Positions 57,732 to 64,000 of a stretch of DNA of 64,000 nt are shown here, piece after piece; positions within the stretch are counted from its first letter, which is position 1, and each line of letters opens with the position of its first letter. The notes beneath the pieces were generated by a model that made no database searches, was not told the DNA's origin, and saw only the letters and a list, made by a program, of their open reading frames with translations. This stretch comes from Acinetobacter rudis (GTDB lineage: Bacteria > Pseudomonadota > Gammaproteobacteria > Pseudomonadales > Moraxellaceae): assembly GCF_031157835.1 (NCBI RefSeq), contig NZ_JAVIDR010000015.1, positions 1-64,000 of the forward strand, read 5' to 3'. A program made the translations under genes and the position numbers.

Positions 57732-58256
57732 TTAATCTTCTTTATATATACGGCAAGACTTATGATTAATTTCAGCCAAACGAATCGCTTTTCGTTGTTC
57801 TGCCGCATCAAAACGACAACGTTTCCAATCTGTATCTAAATCTAAAGCGGGTATTTGCTTTGGCTTGCCATCATCATTTACAGCTACCATAGTAAAGTAA
57901 CAGCTATTTGTATGGCGCACAGTACGTTTCTGGATATTCTGTGCTTCTACACGAATACCAATTTCCATTGAAGTGCGTCCTACATGGTTAACGCTTGCTA
58001 AAAATGTTACTAACTCGCCCACATGAATTGGTTCTTTAAAAGTCACTTTATCCACAGATAAAGTCACGACATAAGAACCAGAGTAACGGCTGGCACAAGC
58101 ATAAGCGACCTGATCCAATAATTTTAAAATTGTGCCCCCGTGTACATTTCCGGAAAAGTTGGCCATCTCTGGGGTCATCAAGACAGACATTGTTAATTCT
58201 GATTGATCATCTTCAATGGGAACAATAGGATCCAGTGGAGGCATTCTAAAACTCAC
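57732..58256 (-). CDS. Acyl-CoA thioesterase (YciA/BFIT-type hotdog)
   Basis: This 174-residue hotdog protein has the motif NFSGNVHGGTILKLLDQVAY, VVTLSVDKVTFKEPIHVGE and IEVRVEAQNIQ-like GIRVEAQNIQ, typical of YciA-like hexamers cleaving a wide range of acyl-CoAs. Conserved Asn and Asp are in place. C-terminal tail basic. Single gene with terminator. Confidence 0.9.
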   Translation of the reverse strand: MSFRMPPLDPIVPIEDDQSELTMSVLMTPEMANFSGNVHGGTILKLLDQVAYACASRYSGSYVVTLSVDKVTFKEPIHVGELVTFLASVNHVGRTSMEIGIRVEAQNIQKRTVRHTNSCYFTMVAVNDDGKPKQIPALDLDTDWKRCRFDAAEQRKAIRLAEINHKSCRIYKED

Positions 58257-58506
58257 AAAATATATTTACGGAGGCGCTATTATACGCTAGTCATTATAAA
58301 AATATTTAAATAAATACTACTTTAGGAGCATTATCTGTCATTTAAATGAGATTAGCTATCATTTAAATGGTAAATTATAGATATTTAAATTTATTCAGGC
58401 ATAAATATTAATAAGTATAAAAGGGATTCATTCCTATCAAATATATCCCCCTATTTACTTTAATATAGGCAGTATCTAAATCGTTTGCATACATATTAAA
58501 GTTATA

Positions 58507-59481
58507 CTACTTTTCTTGTGAGACATTTAAATCAGTATTGCGTTGTAACACACTCTTAATTTGCTTCATTTTTAATTGGGTAGCAAGTTCACCTGCATGA
58601 ATAGTTGTTTCACGTCCTTTAATATCAAAAATATGAAGTTTCTCACGCAAATCAGGCTGAATAACTACATCAGCATTTTTTAACTCTTCTGCCGCAAGTG
58701 TTTTCTGCATGATATTAATATTTTGATTAAATAACCCCCACATATTCCCAGTCTCGGTATATTTAGGCTGCGCTAATATATCTACAGCAATCACAATATC
58801 TGCACCTAAATCACGTGCGATATTGACTGGAACAGGGCTGACTAACCCTCCATCAACATATTCCTTACCAGCAATCAATGTTGGTGCAAACATACTTGGA
58901 ATAGTGACAGAAGCACGTACTGCCAAACCAGTATTACCCTGATTAAAAATGACCTTTTCTCCACTCTTTAATTGCGTAGCAACCACATACATTGGAATAC
59001 GTAAATGTTCTAAACTCTGCCCTTCAACCAATTTATTAATATAATCTTGTACTTTTTTACCATCAAAAAAGCCCTGCTTACCCACTTTAAAATCTCGAAC
59101 ATCATTCACTTTTAAATCTAAAGCAATCTGATGTAATTGCTCAGCACTCTTACCACTCGCATAAAGAGCTCCAACCAAACTTCCAGCACTCGTACCCACA
59201 ATAAAATCAGGCTTAATGCCTTGTTGCTCCAAAGCCTCAAGCACCCCTATATGCGCATACCCTCGCGCACCACCACTGCCTAGTACCAAAGCAACCACAG
59301 GTTTTTCTACATTTTTTTTAAGCTCAAGTATTCGTTTATCTTCTTGTAAACCCACAGGCATTGCATTACTTAACTGTGAATCAGCAATGGCTATGCCACA
59401 AATACTGTATAGAAGAAGTGTTGCAATACACAACCAAAAGGACTTATAGCTTCGCATGGCATCAGAATATAAAATAGACAT
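58507..59481 (-). CDS. Patatin-like phospholipase (RssA-like) with signal peptide
   Basis: This 324-residue protein has an N-terminal hydrophobic segment (about 15-34, WLCIATLLLYSICGIAIA) that looks like a signal peptide, then a patatin domain: oxyanion loop GSGGARGYAHIGVLEAL, nucleophile GTSAGS and catalytic Asp in VDGG. It should cleave acyl chains from phospholipids in the periplasm or outer membrane. The start may be the ATG 8 codons later (59457). Intact single gene. Confidence 0.88.
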   Translation of the reverse strand: MSILYSDAMRSYKSFWLCIATLLLYSICGIAIADSQLSNAMPVGLQEDKRILELKKNVEKPVVALVLGSGGARGYAHIGVLEALEQQGIKPDFIVGTSAGSLVGALYASGKSAEQLHQIALDLKVNDVRDFKVGKQGFFDGKKVQDYINKLVEGQSLEHLRIPMYVVATQLKSGEKVIFNQGNTGLAVRASVTIPSMFAPTLIAGKEYVDGGLVSPVPVNIARDLGADIVIAVDILAQPKYTETGNMWGLFNQNINIMQKTLAAEELKNADVVIQPDLREKLHIFDIKGRETTIHAGELATQLKMKQIKSVLQRNTDLNVSQEK

Positions 59482-59577
59482 AGTAACGATCTAAACATAT
59501 TTGACAAAAAATTACTGTTATCTTTCTTAAAATCGTCATGCTTAATCAGTAACATAAATAAATTTATCTAACAAAAA

Positions 59578-59610
59578 ATAAAAAACCTGATACTGGGTAT
59601 CAGGTTTTTA
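59578..59610. terminator. Terminator downstream of gltS
   Basis: CCTGATAC, a 3-base loop and GTATCAGG, flanked by A-run and T-run; 44 bases after the gltS stop on the minus strand. Confidence 0.9.
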
Positions 59611-59653
59611 ATGTTTTTATTTTGCTAAGCATGCATTTGTATAGCCGGCTTAT

Positions 59654-60886
59654 CTACACAACAAATTTTAAAATCATTTGAATTACTGTAGCGTTAATCA
59701 AATCAACAAAGAATGCACCACACAAAGGAACGATCAAAAATGCCTTATGTGAAGGTCCATACATATTTGTAATTGCCTGCATATTTGCTACAGCGGTAGG
59801 TGTTGCTCCCATACCAAATCCACAGTGACCAGCAGAAAGTACTGCTGCATCATAGTTTTTACCCATAACACGGAAAGTAACAAATGCTGCGTATAATCCC
59901 ATTGTCAAAGTTTGTGCTGTTAAAATCACAACCAATGGCCCAGCAAGATCTGCCAATTGCCATAGCTTAAGTGATAGTAATGCCATTGCTAAATATAAAG
60001 AAAGTGATGCATTACCAAATACATCAATAGCACGGTCAAAAATATTAACTTTAAACACGCCTTCTAAGACATTACGTAAAATTACGCCGCCCCCTAGAGT
60101 CCAAACAAAGGTTGGTAATTCAAACCAAGTACCCTTGCTAAATGCAGTCATAAACTCAGCAAAAGCTAGACACGCAGCAAACATACCCAAAGTTGTAATG
60201 GCGTTATCTGCTGTAATCAAACGAACTTGATGGGGGTTTTCAAAAGGAACAAATTCTTGTTCTGTTGCAGGCTGCTGATCATTATTGCTCGTTGTACCCT
60301 TGGCTGCTGGATTAGCTAATTGATAACGGTTAATTAAAAGTTTAGCCAAAGGGCCACCAATAATACCGCCAATAATCAAACCAAAGGTCGCACTTGCCAT
60401 TCCTAGAGCCAATGCACCTTGAATACCATGTTGAGTCTCAAGTATTTCACCCCACGCACCAGCAGTACCATGACCACCTGTAAGCGTAATTGAACCTGCA
60501 ATTAAACCAATTAATGGATCTAAACCGAGTAAAGAAGCTAAGCCCATACCCACAGTATTTTGCACAACAATAAATGTAGATACGCAACCAAGGAAAATAA
60601 CAAGACCAATTCCACCCTCTCTGAGTTTAGCAAAGTTAGCACTTAAACCAATTGAGGCAAAAAAGATCAGCATAAAGCTGGTTTGCAGCTCTGCAGTTGT
60701 TGATATGCTATAGCCCCAGATATTGTGAACCAGCAAAGAAATAAAAGCTGCAACTAAACCACCAGCCACCGGTTCTGGAATGTTATAGCGTCGCAGAAAA
60801 TCGATTTTGTTAACCAGAAAACGTCCAAGTAAAAGAACGATAACGGCCGCAATGAGCGTATAAAAAGCGTTAAATTTAAAATCCAT
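59654..60886 (-). CDS. gltS: Sodium/glutamate symporter GltS
   Basis: From the ATG at 60886 (MDFKFNAFYTLIAAVIVLLL) it has 410 residues; E. coli GltS has 401. The frame opens at 60934. Two inverted repeats of membrane helices carry the family motifs GRFLVNKIDFLRRYNIPEPV, LTGGHGTAGAWGE, and SAGHCGFGMGATPTAVANM. It imports glutamate with sodium. It stands alone, facing a 630-base gap towards the porin gene on the same strand. Confidence 0.95.
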   Translation of the reverse strand: MDFKFNAFYTLIAAVIVLLLGRFLVNKIDFLRRYNIPEPVAGGLVAAFISLLVHNIWGYSISTTAELQTSFMLIFFASIGLSANFAKLREGGIGLVIFLGCVSTFIVVQNTVGMGLASLLGLDPLIGLIAGSITLTGGHGTAGAWGEILETQHGIQGALALGMASATFGLIIGGIIGGPLAKLLINRYQLANPAAKGTTSNNDQQPATEQEFVPFENPHQVRLITADNAITTLGMFAACLAFAEFMTAFSKGTWFELPTFVWTLGGGVILRNVLEGVFKVNIFDRAIDVFGNASLSLYLAMALLSLKLWQLADLAGPLVVILTAQTLTMGLYAAFVTFRVMGKNYDAAVLSAGHCGFGMGATPTAVANMQAITNMYGPSHKAFLIVPLCGAFFVDLINATVIQMILKFVV

Positions 60887-60934
60887 GATCAAATCCATCA
60901 ATTTTGATTCAATATTTCTTGTTTGGTCACCCAC

Positions 60935-61565
60935 GCAAGGTTAGATTTCCATCTCTGAAATAGCGACTAAATATTAGTCAGAGATTCCTGGAGCAATACA
61001 AACAAAAAGACTTGGTAAAATCACATATTCCCTAAAACGACTTAACCAATAAAAGTAATGTCTGTTGTGGGAATCAGTATTTATATTAAATGCCTGTAGA
61101 TTAATAATAAAAAGTTGACTCAGCTGACATTCAGCTTAAAACACTCTCAACTCATTGTTAACCGATCTCTCGAGGAAATATGGATATCTACTACACATCA
61201 TATTCATCGATATTGGGTTCAAAGGATCAGGGTGTAAATTAAGATGAATGATCAAGTATCCTAATTTTAACTAAACCCATATTTGAACGGAATATTTTTG
61301 AAGGACACATTATGCAGAAATTTTGTAATTTTACTTCATATTGTTACAATTTTTTGTACTTATGGGTATTTTTTACTCTATAAATTTTAAAAAAAATATG
61401 ATATTTCACTATATTTGATCAAATTTATAAATTTTATTATTTCGCATAATATTTGCGACTCTCACAATACAGCTAGATGCAACTACTCCTCTATTTAAAT
61501 AGCAAAAAAACCGAGCAATACAATTGCTCGGTTTTTCACATGATTACTTAATGTTAGATTAACGA
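60935..61565. other. AT-rich intergenic stretch between gltS and the porin gene
   Basis: 630 bases holding the gltS promoter region and the porin terminator (61504-61536). A 20-codon frame at 61180-61242 on the plus strand starts behind GAGGAAAT but the spacing is too short; I do not support it as a gene. Nothing else seen. Confidence 0.5.
61504..61536. terminator. Bidirectional terminator after the porin gene
   Basis: CCGAGCAA, a 5-base loop and TTGCTCGG, with A-run before and T-run after; 30 bases after the porin stop on the minus strand. Confidence 0.92.
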
Positions 61566-62921
61566 TTAGAAATCATATTTAGCCATCACACCTATACGGC
61601 TATCACGCCCTACACGGTCAATATCATCCTTCATAGTAACATCACGTTCACCATATACATACTCAGCACCCAAAGTCACAGGTTTAACTGGGTTATACAT
61701 GACGTTCAACCAACCTTGCTGCAATTTATCATTTTGGCCTTTAGCTTGTTTATCATAGAAAATCGCGCCATAGCCCAAGTTGGTACGCCACTGCGGATTA
61801 AAGCGATATGTAGCCCCGACACTCACAGCATCTTGATCAATCAACTTAAGATCAGTTTTTGCACTATTAAAGGCCATGTCTTTATCATAAAGTAAATAAG
61901 TCTTATCGCCTTTTAAGTGTGTATAGTCAGCCGTTACAGATAATTGATCTGTGAAATTGTATTTCGCACCTGCTGCCACACCCCAGCTAAATTCAGTTTG
62001 ATCATCACTTGTTGTTGCAGGCGTGATCACGTTACCACTGGCATCTTTAACTTCATTCGTTTTACGTAAACGTGCTTCCTGAATAAGCGCACGTGCAGTA
62101 ACTAGACCTTGGTCACCATTAAATTTATGCGACACTTTAGCAGTTGCTGTTGGTAAACGATTTGCGTTGTCGCCTTGCTCTAAGCCAACTGCATAGCTAG
62201 TTGTTGCGTTAATTTTATCGCTATAACGTACCATTGGTGTACGGAATGTACCTATACCCAAAGCAGCATTGAAGTCCAACATTTCAGGCTGAGTATCGCC
62301 AGACAAGAATGAAGATGTCGTTTGACCGATCAACCAATTGTTATATGTCATATAAGCATGACGGATACGTACTGTATCGTTGTTATTACCACCACGGAAA
62401 TCAAGCTCGATTTTACCGCCAACATCAGCGCCTTGTACTGGTGCAACAAAATCTAAACCAATACGTGATGCAGTAACCGTACTGTATAAGCGATCTTTAT
62501 GCACATCAGACACACCATTGAGTTCAACCGCATTAATACGGTTAAACATGCCATCACCACCTTTAAACTGGTATTCAGCATCAGCACGGACAGAACCGTA
62601 TAGATTCACATTAGCACCCATTTTTGATTTTAATGAAGCCAATGGTGATGCTGGACTTGCAACCGGCGCTGTTACAGCTGCTACTTGTGTAGGTGTTGCT
62701 ACAACCACCGCCGCACGACGTGATTGTTCAATCTGTACCTGTTGATTTTGCTGAACTTGTTGCTGTTGCTGAATCAATGCTTTTAGTGCTTGTACTTCTT
62801 CACGCAGTTGTTTTATTTCATCTTTATCAGATGCAGCATGTACTGAAGTCATCATTAACCCAGCAACAGTAACTGCAAGTCCCTTTTTCAAAAATGTCTG
62901 ACGACGTTGAAATTGACTCAT
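61566..62921 (-). CDS. dcaP: DcaP-type trimeric porin
   Basis: The ATG at 62921 has GGAG before it; the frame to 62933 opens only at a TTG. The 451 residues hold a signal peptide (about 1-30, ending SVHA), a coiled-coil (about 33-65, DEIKQLREEVQALKALIQQ) rich in Gln, an Ala/Val/Pro linker, then a 16-stranded beta-barrel (about 100-451), ending in a strand with a C-terminal Phe (VMAKYDF). DcaP porins form trimers held by the coiled coil and take up dicarboxylates and related molecules. Single gene. Confidence 0.9.
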   Translation of the reverse strand: MSQFQRRQTFLKKGLAVTVAGLMMTSVHAASDKDEIKQLREEVQALKALIQQQQQVQQNQQVQIEQSRRAAVVVATPTQVAAVTAPVASPASPLASLKSKMGANVNLYGSVRADAEYQFKGGDGMFNRINAVELNGVSDVHKDRLYSTVTASRIGLDFVAPVQGADVGGKIELDFRGGNNNDTVRIRHAYMTYNNWLIGQTTSSFLSGDTQPEMLDFNAALGIGTFRTPMVRYSDKINATTSYAVGLEQGDNANRLPTATAKVSHKFNGDQGLVTARALIQEARLRKTNEVKDASGNVITPATTSDDQTEFSWGVAAGAKYNFTDQLSVTADYTHLKGDKTYLLYDKDMAFNSAKTDLKLIDQDAVSVGATYRFNPQWRTNLGYGAIFYDKQAKGQNDKLQQGWLNVMYNPVKPVTLGAEYVYGERDVTMKDDIDRVGRDSRIGVMAKYDF

Positions 62922-63793
62922 TAATATCTCCAAACCCTATTCATTGACATCCATCTGTGTCTAATTATTGAGAACAGTTAATCGTTAAATACAATCCACT
63001 CTGTAAACGACCAATAAGTTCCATACAATCATGCTGTTACTTTTATACATTTCAATATTTAAAGAAACTAACCAATCACAAAGTAACAAAATATATTTAG
63101 TACGCAGCTAATTTAACAATTTATTCAGTATATTAAAATCTATTTTCACTAAAATTATTGATTACTTAACATCAATTTATGATATTAAATTATTAATATC
63201 ATAAATAACAATATGTTAAAAACATATATTTTATACTATTATCACTTATTACACGACTAAGGTATAAAGATATACTTCAAAGCGACTGTACAATTCTGTT
63301 AAAAAACTCCTCTTTACTTCGCTATAATCACTTTTACATCAACATTTCGGATAATTTATAACCACTACACTATTAATTTAAACTTAATAATGACTTTTAT
63401 TTTTTCAGCTTTATTTGTTAATTTTCAGATAAAATCAAAAGGCTACAGCTATATTTATTTTCAATGCGCAAAATATTGCTGCAAATAATATTTAAATTCA
63501 GTATCAATAATCATCAAATTTAGTCTTATTTAATTTAATCAAAAGGCTGAAACACTGTCTAGCTATGCTGTTCAGAGCGACTCTTTTCAAGTATTCTTAG
63601 CGCTGATTAAACTTCATTTAGATTACCCTAAACATCATTATCAGATCATATAATGCAGAGATTTTGTTTAGCCTAAACAAACTCAAGCAACTTTGATCTA
63701 GTCTCATTAAATTGAGCGAGAAAATGTTTAACAACGTAGATAAATGACCCTTAACACTGCATTGCGATAGATTGAAGTATAAAGGATAAAAGC
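62922..63793. other. Long AT-rich region upstream of the porin and YccS-like genes
   Basis: 870 bases between divergent genes. It holds two hairpins (63176-63205 and 63212-63229). A 74-codon minus-strand frame at 63618-63842 overlaps the YccS-like start, has no ribosome site and is not supported. The rest shows nothing I can name. Confidence 0.5.
63176..63205. repeat. 13-bp perfect inverted repeat upstream of the porin gene
   Basis: TTTATGATATTAA, a 4-base loop and TTAATATCATAAA, 255 bases upstream of the porin start. A second short hairpin (ATATGTT pairing AACATAT) follows at 63212-63229. It may be an operator or a structured leader. Confidence 0.65.
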
Positions 63794-64000
63794 TTGAGTA
63801 CCTGGCTGACCAAATTAAAACAAGTAACATATAAAAGCTCATTCATGTATAGCATTCGCATGATCATTGCTTTTGCTGGTACAGCATTCCTGCCTTATTA
63901 TTTAGATCAACAAATTTTAACCATTCCCCTCACACTTGGTGTGGTTGCAGCAGGTCTCAGTGATATTGATGATCGTTTTTCTGTTCGTATTCTTAATTTG
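63794..64000 (+). CDS. YccS/FUSC-type inner-membrane protein, cut by window end
   Basis: A TTG at 63794 has AAAGGA 7 bases before it and opens a frame running to the window end (STWLTKLKQVTYKSS, IRMIIAFAGTAFLPYYL, LTLGVVAAGLSDIDDRFSVR). These are the first membrane helices and the GLSDIDDR loop of YccS/YhfK-type proteins, large membrane proteins of the FUSC-like group. An internal ATG at 63845 is another possible start. Only 69 codons are visible. Confidence 0.75.
   Translation, partial: MSTWLTKLKQVTYKSSFMYSIRMIIAFAGTAFLPYYLDQQILTIPLTLGVVAAGLSDIDDRFSVRILNL

Noticed and set aside
61180..61242. 20-codon leader peptide before the porin/gltS gap
   Set aside because: Ribosome site is too close to the ATG, and no gene follows on the plus strand.
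63618..63842. 74-codon minus-strand frame
   Set aside because: It overlaps the supported YccS-like start on the other strand, has no ribosome site, and its composition is that of random AT-rich DNA.

Overview
The window reads as chromosomal DNA of an Acinetobacter species (Gammaproteobacteria). Base composition is AT-rich. Several marker genes and neighbourhoods fit this genus: a DcaP-type porin with an N-terminal coiled coil, fur/bamE, bpt-aat, minCDE, sbcDC with a very glutamine-rich SbcC, an OlsB-like aminolipid acyltransferase, and a tmRNA encoding the tag ANDESYALAA. The genus call is inference from gene content; the species cannot be fixed by eye.

Positions 1-15370 are accessory DNA: a genomic island next to the 3' end of ssrA (tmRNA), with its tyrosine integrase facing ssrA. 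It carries two restriction systems read on the minus strand: a complete type I system (hsdM, hsdS, hsdR) and an McrBC-type system whose McrB has an EVE/PUA-like N-terminus. Directly behind hsdR is a compact three-gene cassette (213-2266): a membrane-anchored small GTPase, a tail-anchored protein and a soluble protein that I do not recognise. The far side of the cassette is bounded by a decayed second copy of the hsdR 3' end (60-205), so the cassette lies between two hsdR tails. This is the best candidate for an undescribed system, probably a defence module. Between mcrB and ssrA lie an AlpA-like regulator, a 5'-truncated gene, three tiny overlapping genes, an excisionase-like gene overlapping the integrase, and a cluster of TCCTGTCA repeats that look like recombinase-binding sites. 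The other end of the island is left of the window.

Positions 15371-38600 are core genome: ssrA, glpK, an EmrAB drug pump, a hotdog thioesterase, hemB, thiO, sbcDC, a lipoprotein, a YggS-type PLP protein facing a PilT-like ATPase, fur facing bamE, a RnfH-family protein, an NSS-like transporter, a class II glutamine amidotransferase, an OlsB-like acyltransferase, argB and a phosphomannomutase/phosphoglucomutase. A strong plus-strand terminator at 24120-24156 with no gene in front of it suggests a small RNA upstream of sbcD.

Positions 38600-48830 hold riboflavin synthase, a ferritin-like metal-dependent hydrolase, rimI, bpt-aat (N-degron tagging), an OmpA-family lipoprotein, a YihG-type acyltransferase, a membrane protein with a voltage-sensor-like segment, minCDE with a clear terminator, a PA4642-type small protein and a VOC protein.

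Positions 49369-54962 hold a poly-N-acetylglucosamine locus, pgaB-pgaC-pgaD, followed by an acyltransferase-3 gene. The outer-membrane exporter gene pgaA, expected upstream of pgaB, is missing: that place is a 566-bp AT-rich stretch with a row of hairpins. The rest (55530-64000) holds an FKBP isomerase, YaeQ, a CobW-type GTPase, an acyl-CoA thioesterase, a patatin-like protein, gltS, the DcaP-type porin and the start of a YccS-like membrane protein cut by the window end.
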